A stretch of 64,000 nucleotides of DNA from Intoshia linei (lineage: Eukaryota; Orthonectida; Rhopaluridae), in assembly GCA_001642005.1 (NCBI GenBank), contig LWCA01000047.1, positions 1-64,000 of the forward strand, given 5' to 3'. A model generated the notes under the pieces. The model saw only the letters and a program-made list of their open reading frames with translations. It did no database searches and had not been told where the DNA came from. Positions 50,972-64,000 of this stretch are shown here, one piece after another (the first letter of the stretch is position 1; every line of letters starts with the position of its first letter). A program made the position numbers and the translations under genes.

Positions 50972-53900
50972 ATGGATTTGTGCATAAAAAAGTTGTTAAA
51001 TTCATATGAATCAAATAATAATGGTAAATAATGGATAAATAATATACATTGTGTATAGTGGAGGATTTAAATAAAGCTTTGAATATAATGACGACTCATT
51101 CCAACCAATTTTCACAAAATTTTTCACACAATCCATTTAATGAAGAATTGTTTGTCAGTTTAGCAGAATTGGCATTAGAAGTATTATTTAAAATTATTAA
51201 ATTTACCAATAATTAGAATAATGAGAAAATTATAACAAAAATAATCCTTACATCATATTTACCTATCGCTATAACGCAAAGTTATTATGGCCGCGCCTTG
51301 CTTTGCCAAGCTTTAATTAGTGGACCTGAAAACACTGATGAAATTGTACCTCAATTAAATTAAAATAAAAATATAAATTTTGTAGGATAAATTGGAAAAG
51401 GCACAAGAATATTTATTTGAAGCTCTCGAAATTGGAACAAAGTATCCAGAATGTTCATTTTTAATTTTTAACATTTCAATTACGTTTTGGAAAATTTCCG
51501 AAATATTTATGAAACAAGATTATCGCTTTTTAATTATGAATGGACTTCAAAAAATTTTTAAAGCATTAAATAAAAATAAAGATAAAGACTACATTTGGAT
51601 AACGCGAATAATTATGTAAAATATTTTTTACATTTTAATTTAAAATAATAGAGAGCTTTTGAAATCATACTGCGAGGTCAACAAGAAAAATTTTGCTATA
51701 AATTTAGTTACAAATTCATTCAATATGATTAGGTCTCATGCTTCTTCATATTTTAAAGAATTTTTTCGATTGGCAGTATATTTTTTAAATTATATAAAAT
51801 ATTAATATTATTACTTAAAATTATGATTAGATAGTTAAAAACTTGTTTGAAATTGGTAAATTGGATAAGGAAATAAAAATGACTACTGAAATTAATTTTT
51901 ACCAAAGAATATGTCGATTGAAATGGTTGGTTTATTTAAATTATATTTACATTTTCAATTAAATTCAGCTCTTTGGATAATAACGGACTGAGAGCCGATA
52001 ATTACGATGAAATAAAAAAAATTTTTGAAACGATTTTTTCTAATGCAAGCAAAAAAGCTTTGGTTAAAAACAAAGAGTAATCTAAACTTGTACATATTAA
52101 TTAAATTTTTTTTAGTATCAATTCTGATATGCATTTGTATGGTTAAGTTAATTGTATTTATTAATGTAATTTTAGATCAATACTTTTAATTGAATTTGCT
52201 CACATGATGTATAAATACGATTTGTTGCGAGCAGTCGAACGTTTAATTAATCACTTTCGAAAAAATTATCATTGCTTCAACGCATATTCCCAATCTTTGG
52301 TACAATGTCTTGATATAGAACTAAAGATTAGAATGAAAAGTCAACCCATTAGTACTACGCGTAGATTTAGTTCAGTTGATATCAAAATTGGGAAAATTAC
52401 GCCGTTAAATTCAAATAGTTCACAATCTTATTTACCACACAATATCAGTTTAATTGAAACTCCAGTGTATAATTCTAGCAATACTTTCGGTATTATTAAT
52501 GATGAGTCGATTAAACTTAGACATGAGTCTTGTGAAAATCTTATCAATATTATCAACAATAATTTGCGCAATCAACACATTGATATTGTACAGGTTGCTT
52601 GCGTGGCTATATGGAATATGTGTCTACCACTTCTTCATTATAACCTTAAAAATGACATTGTTAAATATATCAAATTTGCATCAGATTCATTAGAGAAAAT
52701 TGAAAGGTTTATTTATTTTAATGAATGTAAACGTTACATTAGTATATAATTATTTTAATTATATGTAATATACCCTCATCAGGTAAAAATTTTTTGGGAA
52801 GGTACATTCGTTATAGAGTCCATTTCATAAACCTTACATAATCGTGGTATAATATATGTATACTTAAAACTACATTGTTTAGTAATATGAATGAAATGCG
52901 AAGTCGTTTATATATGGAATTAGGAAAATTTTATAAAAAAGATCAAAAGCCTATATTAGCTTTGCAGAATATAAACAAGGTTTAATTTACAATATATTTA
53001 CATTTTCAAATAATAATTGATAAATCTAGGCTATGATAAAAGATGAAAAATGTTTATATCAAAATAGTTTGTTTTATTTAAAATATCGAATCGAAAAAAG
53101 TATGCAATTGTACGAAAAACCTGTTGACATTTTAGATAAAGTTACGCAATTAATTGAACAGGTAATACATGTGTTTAAAATAATTATTATTTCTACTCAT
53201 TAGTTGTTGAGTGCTGAAAATTTAACAAAAGATGACAAAAATAGTGATTATGATAAAAACAATAATTCAGACAAAAATACTAACGAATTATTAATACAAG
53301 TGGGTGGCTTACTCGCTCCCACTTTTCGATTTGTTTTGGCGGCGGAAAATATTAAACCATTAGATATTAATGACACTATCTCATTGTTGGCTGCATCACA
53401 AAGAATGGATTCTCTTGAAGATATCAATGAAAAAATCAGAGAGTTTGAAATAATTTCAAATGGAGCAACTGAATTTCTTTTAAGGTATTTTTATATTGTA
53501 AAAATGATAATTTTGGAATGTAGATGTCAATTATGTATAGATTTGTGTTTTTTGGCTTGGAAAAAAAATCAATTTGATATATTTCGCACTGCAGTTCGTT
53601 TTACTTTGACGTTTGCTAGTGAAAAATTGTATAGTATTGAAAAAACTAATGATAAGGATAAAAATGATAGCATCAATTCTAATGTTTCTGCAAATTATAT
53701 ATCCAAGTAATCCTTACTTATATACTATTGTAATGTGCTTTGTCTGTCTGTGTGTGAATCAGAGCCGTCTTAAGCCACTTCGTGGCTCTGGGCTAAGCAA
53801 AAGGCCAGAGATCGTTTAAAGTTTCAAAGTTTTAAAGAGCGAAGCGATAAAAAAATTTTAGGGCTCCTTTTTAGAAGACAGGGCATACTGTTGATTGGAG

Positions 53901-56900
53901 ACTTAAAGTCTTATTTCATTGAGTATTAGTAAAGGCATTAAAAGATATTATGTATGTTTCTAGTAACTTTTATATCTTTTACAAAAACTTACTTCATTAT
54001 TAAAAAATTGAATAAGAGAAAATCAAAGTTTTCCTACTTTCTTTTTTGAATAGTCACTTAATAGAAAGGTTTTAATGTTTAATATTATCATTTGAAACAG
54101 TTTTTATGTCAATATTATATTATGAACACTGTAGAATATATTTTAAATTGAATAATTACCAGAACTTTGATTCTTTAAACTATTTTCTTTCTAGCTATTT
54201 GAATTCTCACACTTCAAAACTTATAAACTGTTTCTTAAGATGTAAATATGAAGTATTTTGTAATAAATTGGGGCCTATTTTTAAGATATAAATGTAAAGT
54301 ACTTTTATTAATTTGGGGGCCTTTTTTAATGAGTGGCCCTGGGCTACAGCCCATATTGCCCATACCTTATAACTACCATTTCAATAACTACCAGACTTAG
54401 AATTTTATAAAGTCCACATTTCTAGTACAGTTTTTTCCGGGTGTAAAACTAAGATAAATTTCAACCTCCCAAACTCATATACTACTGGCCAAAAAGTCCA
54501 ATTATTCTTTTTTTTGAAAATCAAAAGAGTTCGAAAATTTAAAAAAATATACATTCTGAAACGCATTTTAAAATTATAAATATTATCATAAATCTTCAGG
54601 GACAAAACCACAAATTATAGGTGGTACAGTTGTATCCTGTTAACACACAACAAATTTAAATTGGAATAAGTGACGCCTTCACGGTCAAAAACGCACTATA
54701 GTATTCATTTTTTTTCCGAAATATTTTATTAACAAAACAAAAAATGTGAAATAATTAGTCTTTGGTCATTAAAATGCAAATTTATATTTCTGTTTGTGTC
54801 GGAAAAAAATCAACTTAGAATTTTTGATTTATAAAATAATGGGTGGATGTTTTTTAATTAAATAGTAACACTCAGATCAACACAAATTTTTAGCCCGTTG
54901 TACTTGCATTAGTTAATATTCTTTTTACTAATAAACTTTTTATTATTAGATAATATAAGTCATAAAATGATAATTAAACAGTATATTCTTAGAATAAATA
55001 CTATGTAAAAATAAAAATAATGGTTTTATACTGTAAAATAATTATAATTGTCCCTAAGTCTAGCAGACTTATTTTATAGTTTTTAGACTTATACACGGGA
55101 TTTATCTCATATGAATTGGTATCATATCGTGTCATTGCAATGACACGGTAGTGAATCAATCGTATATGGTAGAGATTATATGCTGTTATAATAAAAAATT
55201 ATCTTATTTCATAAAAATATCCGTAAATTTTTTTATGTGTCAAAAATATTGATTATTTACATTTAATTGTATCAAATAAGATTATTATTTTATTTTGATA
55301 AATTATACTGTAATTATTTAGCTCTGAAAAATTGTACTCGGCAAATACACGCGATGTAACAGCATCGGAAATGGTTCCTCCATATGAATACGAAGATGAT
55401 GAGAGATTATCGAATTCATCCGATTCCAAAATATCCTATAATTTACCTGACTTGAATATGGAGGGGTTAATAATTGTAAGAAACAACACTTTTAGAAAAT
55501 TGGCGCAATTGCATATAATGTATGCAGAAGCAAACATTGTCTCATTAAAACGGGACAAAGTTAATATAAATTGCATACCAACACTAGAAACTTACACAAA
55601 TCTGGATAGAAATGTGATTGATGAAAATGTTGGTCACTTTAGACAAAATACAAAGAAAAAAACACTATTATTTGACAACTATACAGTATGGATACAGCAT
55701 ATATCAACTTTGACATTGGACAATTTCATACAATCTGCTGAAATTGGAAAGCGGTTAAATATTAATTCCATCATTTACAAAGCTGCAAATTATTTTTACA
55801 ATTATTGTAAACACTTAATAGCTAATCAAAAACAAGAATGTATCCGAATTTACCTACAAAAGCTGTATACATATATGATTGACGCAGATATTGTAGAATC
55901 TTATGATACTCTTTTTACTATAACTATCGAATATGCATATAGTATATTGTATTGTTGGATAGAAAACAAAAAATCAAAATCTACCGAAAGTTTGAATAAA
56001 ATAAATACTCAAAATCCTAAATCACCTTCTTCTCTCGACTTTAATGAAGACATGCAACTTGCCATAAATGTATATTTTTTTTAAATAGTTATTGCATTGT
56101 AATGTATAATAGGGTGAGAACCGAACCAACCATGCTAATAGCTACCCGGAAATTAGAAATAGGTCCCTAAAAATTTTTAAAAACGATGCATAATGACATA
56201 TAGTCGCTACCACCTCTTGACGGGTCTCGACTTGAATTTTTTAATTTGGCACACAAAATAATTATGATATTCAAAAATTAATTTTTTTAAATGCCCAATT
56301 AGGAAAAGGTCTTTATTTTTGAAAAAGTTGCATTTTTAAACATTTTTAAAATTCAAAAATTTTTTACAAAATACTATATTAATATTAATTTTTCAAATCG
56401 TGGATCGCTTGACTCTGAACTATCTTCTATACCAGGAGTCGGTATCATTTTGCACATTATGGGACATTTTTGAAAATGTACACATGATACATTTCAATTT
56501 TAAAGAAAAACGGTTTTAGTATATTCAACAAAATAAAATTAAGGACGATTTGAAAATTCATTATTAAAATGATTATAATGAGCCATGTGTAGTAGAAAAT
56601 GTTTCAAACGGTGTTTAAAAGTAGAAAAATAAATAATTTACATATTTACTCAAAATTATTATTATATATATATATATATATAACCACCAAAATTATTCTG
56701 TGGGCCACTTGTTGCCGACCCCTTTTCTGTGTCGTAAAATTGAACTAAAGTATTCTTAGATTATCCAAGAAGCTTTATTAAAATGTCATCACGATCGTCA
56801 ATTTGGTTATCGTTATGAACTAATAAAAATTTTTGTAAAAATATGTTCAATGACACAATATGGTCAAATTCTAATTGGAAAATCTTGGATACCACATGAA

Positions 56901-59900
56901 AATTTGAATAAAACCAAATTGGGTGAGTTTATAAAGTTTTTTACTGCAACAGAAATGATTTGCTTACAAAACCAAGGATTAGTGGACTGGAAAGATGGAC
57001 CCACTGTTAGAGCAATAATGAATCTTGAAGATAATATTTTTCAAAATTGGAACAATGATGACTGGATGATTCAATTGTAATATTTGATGTATCATTAATT
57101 ATTTTTTTTATAGGGAAATTTATATACGCAATTTCGAATTATGTCATGCACTAGTCAATAAACAAAACGAAAAAATGTTGACACCTCCAATTACCACATT
57201 TAGAAAAAGTTCCAACAATTCTTTTGTGGGTGCTGGAGATGGTTTATGCGCATATTGGCTAAAAAGAATGTTACCCATTGAAAAAAAGTTGATTTTAATT
57301 AAAGATGATATTTCAAAAATAAAAAAAGATTATTCCATGTCAAATGTACCTCAATCTGAGTACAGTATAAATGAAAGTGAAAATGGAAAATATTACAAGT
57401 ATATTCGATGCTACGAATTGTATATTCACATGATATTGTTGGATTTAGTTTACTCCAATCAGTATACAATATTATCGGACGAAAAGGGGTTTATACTGTG
57501 CGAAAGACTGATATACGCATGCTCATTGGCAGATGAATTTAAATTGTATAATTTACTTTTCCAAACACGAAAATACTACATGTTGGTTATGCTTCCGATA
57601 ATTGTCAATATAAAAGCAAATCGAACAAAATTGTGTCAATCCTTGACAAATTTGTTTCAATATGTACCTTTTTTTGATAAAAAGGAAAAATATATAACGA
57701 GCCCAACCTTGGAAAATTTGATTCGAGATAATATAACTTGTATAAATAACAAAAATTATTTCAATATAATGGAACACCCCATTGATTCTACAGCTTCAAA
57801 TAATTTGGCTATACACACCTTTCTAATAATTACTTTATTTAATTGTCATGTTTTATCAAAAAATTATTCCATTGCAATAACATTTATGGAAAAACAGATT
57901 TCTGGTATACCCAAATCCAGTTATAAATTATTAATGATTAAAAAACTAATTCTTTTGAAAGCTCAACTACAACAACCCGTAAATTTACTCTTTCAAAAAT
58001 TTAAAAACGAACCTCAAGATTTTTTGTCTTACATGTGGTTTAGAATATCAATTATAAGTAATCATTCAAAAACTCAATATGCAATGCTATTAAGTAGTAT
58101 ATCTTGTATTACAGATGAAAAACTTGTTCACAAAAAAGTTGAAGCAATTATAAATCTTGTAGATTGGATCATGGTCAATACTTTTAATCAAACAGAAATT
58201 GAATTTTTGTGTAAATGGATGATGCACTTGATTTTATCACATAAACGTGAACCTCAAGAAATTATAGTTATTCCCACTGTTGTGTCACAACCTAATAATA
58301 AAAAATCTAAAAAAAATGAAAAGGATAAGGATAAGGACAAAGATAAAGACAAGGCAAAGGAAAAAGCTAAACTGAATAAACCAAATGAACGAATTATACA
58401 ACTAAATAAAACTATTCATGCTTTGAGTTCAAAAAAAAGCCCCATTTCAATCATAAAATCAAATCATAATCAGGAAACGATTGATTCAGAAATTGATGAA
58501 TATAATATATCAAAAATAAATAATGTACAAGATTTAATGTTACTTTTGGAAATTATTAGCACGTGTACAACTTTATATCAACCTTTTACTGCCAAATTTT
58601 ACAAAAATGTTGTTTTAATGGAATCTATAATTATACAAATGTTGCACATTATTTTATTTCACTTAGATTCCATTTCTTTGGAATATCCATTTAAAATTTC
58701 TACAGGTTATTTTATTTAAATTAAATTTCTTTTACAGCAGTTATGTTAAACTCAAATGTTTGGCAGTCCGCACCATAAAAATTTTTTCTAGCATCACCAG
58801 AAATGGTGGTAATGAGAGCCCTGGCTGTATTTATTTATTTTTAATTTACTTCCTTTTTACAAAATATATTTCAAAGTAATTTCATTTCGCGAGGCCATGC
58901 TGTGAACCGCCTTAAGCTAATATATTTCATAATGAGATTCTCATTAAATTTATTTGCACACCATTACTCGTCTATAAATTTTTTCACTGGGGTAATTCCT
59001 CGTCCTTACATATATAAAGTAAAATGGTTAAAAAGGTATGTTTGTTTATTTATTTTTTCCAGTTTATTTAAGAAAATAATTGGAGGCAAGTTTTAAAATT
59101 CTATGTTTCTATAACAGTTTTTCGAGAGTCATGTTTAATCCCAAATTTCATTTTTAGAAATTTAGTCCTTCAAGGTGAAAAACCCCAATTGTTTTTTGTT
59201 TTTAAATTCAAAACATCCTATAATTATAAAAAATAGACATTCTAATAAAAAGTTTTGAATTCATCAATATTATGATAATTTTCAATTTCAAAATCTCACG
59301 GAGAAAACTCAAAATAACCCTTTTTTGTATAAATTAAGAAAGTCCTAGAATTTTGTAATGTTTTTAAATTCATCATCACAAATGGTAACCTCGAAAAAAT
59401 TAAAAACCGGTTAAAAACCCAGATTACCTTTTTTTTAAAATAAAAACAGCCTTAGAATTTTAAAAAAAATTACAGATGATACAGTTATATCCAGTTAAAA
59501 CACAAAAAATTTCAATCTGATGAAGTGACGCCTTCATGGTCAAAAAATAACTTTTTTTTTCAAAACTATTTTATTAACTCTTACGAGACAATTGCATGTA
59601 TAGATGCCAAAAACTACACTCATAAATTTACATTGGTTTGTATAAAACAATAATAAGGTGGTACCAATATAAAAATTGAATGACATTTGAAATTTGTGAA
59701 TTTTGAGCTTTAAATTTTAGTGTTTTTTAATATATAAAAAGTGAAATTTTTTGCTTTCAATTTTGAAAATCAGCATAGTCTCGTAAGGGTTAAAAAAAAA
59801 TTTGAGATCAGTAACGGTCGCAAAAATAAAAAAGAGATTATTCTGATACAGCTCGTTCCAGTTAATATATCTACGAAATCTACGCATTTCCGGTGAAAAA

Positions 59901-62900
59901 TAATTATGTATATAAATAATAGATAAATATTTATGGAAGAATTTTTAGTATATTATCAACTAATATTTTTCAAATGTTCAATTAAAATTAAAAAGTAAAT
60001 AATCCCCTACAATTTAAAAAAAAATGTGCATTGAACCTTTACACATTTCCAATAAAGACATATGAGTCGAAATCTATATAATTGATTCCTTCGGATTTTT
60101 TTTCATTCTCAAATATTCATTTTAAAAAAACACGGATTTTTATTTTGATCTTTTGCGTCCCTCAATCCAAAAAATTTCGTCGTCACTAATCTAAACTATT
60201 TTTTATATTTATACCGCATTTTAGATCAATCAAAAACATTAAGCCGTGATTTGAAAAACTTGGCAAATTGGAATTACGCAACACCGATAAAATTATGGAA
60301 TAGTATAAAATTAGGCTCAACTCAAATAAACTATTTAATAAACGATGCTCCATTACACATTAGATTAAACATACATTTGTATTCTAATTTACTAAAAATA
60401 TACAACATGTCGAATATAATTGAAAATCAATTAAAAGAAGCATTTTTGAATCCTGTAACTCACTATTCATTATTTTCTATATTTGCTCAAACTATATTTC
60501 AAAACCAAGATTTATACAATTATTACAATTTGAAAATTTTTCAAAATTTTCATACTCTGAATATTGGCTACAACCAAAATGAATATTTGGAAATTATCAA
60601 AAAAAATTTTTTAAACAAGACAAAAATTTTGAAAGCGGAAAAAAATTTAAGAGATTGGACTTTTACAAATTTATTAAAAGAAAATGAAATAAAAATAAAC
60701 ATAAAATCTGTAAATTATGAAGCAAAGTCTCTTTTTACGGAATACCACGTGTGGTCGAAAAGTGGTCAAGCTTTGTTAAAGGAAGGGTTGTTTTACGAAG
60801 CACAAATTTTATTTACTCAATGTTATAAATTGGCCGTTGGGTATAACGATGAAAAATATTGTTCCATTTCTTTAGTATTAATGGCTAAGCATTCTTCAGC
60901 TGAAAAGCAATATGGAAGAGTAATAAGGTATTTTAATAGAAGTAATTTGAATTATAGAGGAGATGAATTGCATTGGTTAAAAGTGAGAATTGGATTAGCT
61001 AAAGCATATAAAAATGAAAATAATTTAACGGACAATTATAATAAATGTATCGAATCTCTTTACACAACAAATCATTACATTAATGAAAAAATTGAAACCT
61101 TACTGGAAAATAGTTCAAAAAAATATATTGATTTGCGATTGAAAAAATTGCGGTTTTGTTTGACAATGGTTCAATATAATGTGTATATAAGTAGTTTGGA
61201 ATCCTGTAATCTGGCTTCCGATATATCATTTGCGTATATATCTGAAACTAATCCATCAGATTCATCTCTATATCGAAGAACATTTGGTTTAGTTTGTGTT
61301 GAAAATTTAGCTAAAATATTGAGCGAATTTGAAAAAGGAGGATACATTAAAAAATTTGTGAAATATTTACATCATTTAAATGTATTTATATCTAATTTTA
61401 TTCATAATAATGAGATTGATAAAAAAAATGAACAATTAAACAAAAAACTATTTTTTTCAGACTACGATTTACATTCAATTTACAAAATTTTAATGCCGTT
61501 GAATATTACGTGCATCAGATATATTTCAAAAATTTTAACAAATTGTTTGTGTTTAACAGATTACTCTTTAAATTATTTTATAAACTATAAATACATAAAC
61601 AATGAATCTAAATTATTAATCATGTATTCTCAATTCATGAAACATTACATTACATTTAAATCTCAAGTGGATCAAGTCAACTTGACGGAAATTAAACTTT
61701 CTTCAAATATAAAAAATGATTATAAAGTGAAAGATAAACCATTAATAAATGCAAATGCATTTATAGTTGACGAATATAGGCATAGTATAAATAAAAGAGG
61801 GTCCGAAGAATGGCTTGAAAAAGCATACAATCACGAATATGATGAATCTAGCGCTAGTACTTTGACAATGCTCAATAATTTAAATTGTGATAAAATTTCT
61901 ACAAATTATATTATAATGTCAAATTTACTTCTTAAACACGTTCAAACAACATTTAGTGAATTTATGGACAGTGACTGGAGATATAAATCAAAAATTACCA
62001 TTAATGGAAGCAATAATTTACAATTAAATAGCCCAAAAGAAGATGTTAATAAAAATAAAAAAGTTGAAAACATAATTCAAGATAGCCCTAACGAGGTGCC
62101 ACCCTTGTCTATAAGCCAAAAATCTAGATATCGAAAAGTTATTGTTGGTAAAAAGCATCAATATTTGCAATTTTTATCAAGAATTAGTCAAATATCTGAT
62201 GTATTGATGGAATGTTTAATTTATTTCATCGAAATTAATAAATTTTTAATAGTAATGGAACTTTGTCAGAGATTGATGAATATTACAAATCAATACGATT
62301 GCGAAACTAGTTGTAAATTATTATCTGTTTTCCAAAGTGCAAAAAATTGCCATTTTATAAGAAACAATGTGTTTCAGCGAATTTTTAACGACTCTTCCAT
62401 ATCAAGGTTTTCTTCTCTTGTATGTTCTATGGAATATATTTCTAATCCTAATAATATTACCGAGACACACCGAATGGCACCCGTAAAGTATCAAATTTTA
62501 ACGGATTTAAAACAATCATGTACTGCTTGGAATCGTAGTTCTCTGAATAATAACCTTTTCACATTTGGCAAAGAACTTAATAGTAATTTTAAATTTGTGA
62601 TTGTTACTTCAAGTTTAATTGACAATTTTTTATACATTTGCCATTATATTCCGTACCAAAAGACAAATGTTACAAATTCAAGTAATGCTAAAAATACTGT
62701 AAATACAAACACTGCACCAAATCTTAATTTATCTGAAAAATATATACAGGAAATTTCACAAAATGAAAATTTCATATTTAAAATTGATTTGGCTCAATGT
62801 CAATATACTCATGAAACTGAACGGAAACACATTATTAATTCAGATTATTCTAGTAGTATCAATGAAATCAAACAAAATTATTTTTCTTTTCTTCAAATTA

Positions 62901-63199
62901 AAGACCAGTCCTTTTCTTTTGCCGATTCATTAGATAAAATGTTCACGAATAATGAATTTTTAAAAGACACTTATAGTGAAAAACTCAATACGATCAATCA
63001 TATTCAACTCAATTCTCACGAGAATGTCGACGTTGCTTCCGAAGAAATCACTTTTTATGAAAGGTGCATCAATAATTTGGAAAATGTTCTTAATGATTAT
63101 CAAAATTTACAAAAATTGACTATAAATTTTCTGCAATCGGCATTAGAAGATAATGTTACGTTTAACAAAACTCCGACCAGCAAAGGAGGGTATCTTTAA
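50972..63199 (+). CDS. CFAP46: Cilia- and flagella-associated protein 46-like (central apparatus C1d projection)
   Basis: Sixteen exons: 50972-51023, 51059-51180, 51217-51345, 51386-51615, 51652-51775, 51831-51925, 51969-52076, 52176-52706, 52883-52979, 53030-53161, 53204-53484, 53524-53706, 55322-56069, 56760-57076, 57114-58705, 60225-63199; 2571 residues with an unbroken frame, near the ~2700 of human CFAP46. From memory of the family, the start MDLCIKK, the segment GRALLCQAL, the helical-repeat segment KAQEYLFEALEIGTKYPECS (with TFWK and NGLQKI further on) and QILIGKSWIPHENLNKTKL agree with CFAP46. CFAP54 of the same projection is the main alternative. The protein is almost entirely helical (TPR-like). 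It has a Lys/Asp-rich run at about residues 1445-1475 and no catalytic motif. In Chlamydomonas FAP46 sits with FAP54, FAP74 and FAP221 on the C1 microtubule and affects beating. The final exon encodes 991 residues without an intron, in contrast with the small 5' exons. Confidence 0.72.
53707..54760 (-). repeat. Repeat family H, copy 8, inverted, split by a family C insertion
   Basis: Starts at TAATCCTTACTTATATACTA immediately after CFAP46 exon 12. It is interrupted by family C at 53757-54370, then resumes at TTTCAATAACTACCAGACTT, exactly where copy 6 at 38600 is continuous. The family C insertion is therefore the younger event. Confidence 0.75.
53757..54370 (-). repeat. Repeat family C, copy 2, nested in family H
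   Basis: CAGAGCCGTCTTAAGCCACT at the left and GGGCTACAGCCCATATTGCC at the right are the inverted counterparts of the ends of 39426-40076. About 610 bp, in the 1.6-kb CFAP46 intron. Confidence 0.7.
56105..56430 (-). repeat. Repeat family D, copy 4, diverged
   Basis: GAGAACCGAACC, GACGGGTCTCGACTTG and ACACAAAATAATTATGATAT parallel the copy at 50510. Intronic in CFAP46. Confidence 0.45.
56432..56722. mobile_element. hAT-like MITE, CAGGG-TCGGCAACC family, copy 3
   Basis: The decayed left end CCAGGAGTCGGTATC and right end GTTGCCGACCCCTTT match copies at 26412 and 32019, sharing ATGAGCCA and GTGGGCCACTT. An (AT)n tract lies within. It ends about 38 bp before the acceptor of exon 56760-57076. Confidence 0.6.
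59000..60090 (-). repeat. Repeat family H, copy 9, inverted and long
   Basis: GTCCTTACATATATAAAG at the left is followed by several AAAACCCCAATTG-type blocks, then GCATTTCCGGTGAAAAATAA and ACACATTTCCAATAAAGACA, both shared with copies 2 and 6. It fills most of the last CFAP46 intron. The boundaries are approximate. Confidence 0.6.
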
Positions 63200-64000
63200 A
63201 TTATGCACTATTTATTTGATTTATGATTGCGGAAAGTTCAATTGTTACTTTTGACATTCCGTTTAAAATCTATTGGAATTAGAGTTTAAAAATATAAGAT
63301 AGAAATGTAATTTTGAGTTCTACCCAACTATCGCGAAAAAGATAAAAATACTGAAAATTAAGATTTTAATTTTTTATTACAAACCTGTTTAAAAATTTTA
63401 GTTTTTTCTCTTTAATATTGGCGAATAGTTGAGCGATATAATCAATCATACATCATCGATTTTACTAATTTATCATATTATTGATTTTTAGATCAAATTT
63501 TTGTGATTCCTTTGAGGAAAAATTTTTCACCTAATTTTTAAAGATAATTTAGGGACACAAAATTTGAAAGTGATTTTAAAGGAATTTTTTATTCAACCAA
63601 TTTTTAAAGATAATTTTGGGGTCAAAATTTAATAGGGGTTTTAAGGGAATTTTTTTCTCATCCAATTTTTAAACATTTGACGATAATTTTGGGATCAAAA
63701 TTTGATAGAGTTTTTTAAGGGAATTTTTTTCGCCAATTTTGTAATGTAATAATTAAAATATAAAATTTCATTTCTGATTAATTTTACATGTTAAGTTACT
63801 ATTACGCTAAACCGAAAAAACCAGTTTTTTAAGTTTTGGTAAATTTGACAATACTACTTGTATTTATATTGTATTTCTAATGGATAAAGTGAGTACATGT
63901 ATATCAAAAAGTGGAAAACTAATTAATTTTTTAATTGAATACATTTGACTAGTGAAAAGATTGGAAACTCTGATTTATAGAAAAATTTAGTTTTCTATAA
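63200..64000. other. Downstream flank of CFAP46
   Basis: No gene was seen. It should contain the CFAP46 3' UTR, but no canonical AATAAA stands out near the stop codon. A tandem repeat occupies the middle. Confidence 0.4.
63523..63742. repeat. ~75-bp tandem repeat, about three copies
   Basis: Each unit has CCAATTTTTAAA, GATAATTTTGGG, TCAAAATTTGATAG and TTTTAAGGGAATTTTTTT in the same order, with some drift and an insertion in the third copy. Confidence 0.75.

Noticed and set aside
1-64000. CRISPR array, prokaryotic operon or viral gene
   Set aside because: No spaced direct repeats, ribosome binding sites or viral replication or capsid motifs. Spliced genes show a eukaryotic nuclear origin.

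Overview
This is nuclear DNA from an animal. It is very AT-rich. Every multi-exon gene is split by GT-AG introns, ranging from about 35-45 nt up to several kb. A Hox2/proboscipedia-type homeobox gene indicates a bilaterian. A full-length central-apparatus protein gene (CFAP46-like) indicates that the organism builds motile cilia or sperm flagella. I cannot name the phylum. Tiny introns, an isolated Hox gene and dense non-autonomous DNA transposons would fit larvaceans, orthonectids or flatworms, but that is only inference. I see no rRNA, tRNA, CRISPR array or viral gene.

Layout (+ strand unless noted): 296-5479, an aminoacylase-1 (ACY1) gene entered mid-gene; 5854-10549, a second, decayed ACY1 copy in tandem; 10967-14992 (minus), a Hox2/pb homeobox gene in three exons; 16292-30864, a 25-exon secreted ADAMTS-like metalloprotease carrying six ShKT domains and a Thr/Pro stalk; 31330-38400, its tandem paralogue without ShKT domains; 40725-41967, the ribonucleotide reductase small subunit; 44367-47954 (minus), a myotubularin-family lipid phosphatase of the MTMR6/7/8 type; 50972-63199, the CFAP46-like gene. 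All exon chains were built by hand from splice sites and reading phase. The two proteases, RRM2 and CFAP46 chains close from ATG to stop in frame, at 1003, 619, 344 and 2571 residues. The Hox2 chain also closes, with an uncertain donor at the end of exon 1.

The space between exons is filled with transposon remains: hAT-like MITEs (one with a perfect 8-bp target duplication), a pogo-like MITE, a long-TIR element, a foldback element, and a modular repeat family (called H here) present in about nine copies in both orientations. H copies are sometimes nested with other elements, and one abuts a CFAP46 splice donor. The genes are not an operon and do not form one pathway. Two local tandem duplications (ACY1 and the ADAMTS-like pair) have clearly shaped the region: one ended in a pseudogene, the other in two intact genes with different C-terminal architecture.
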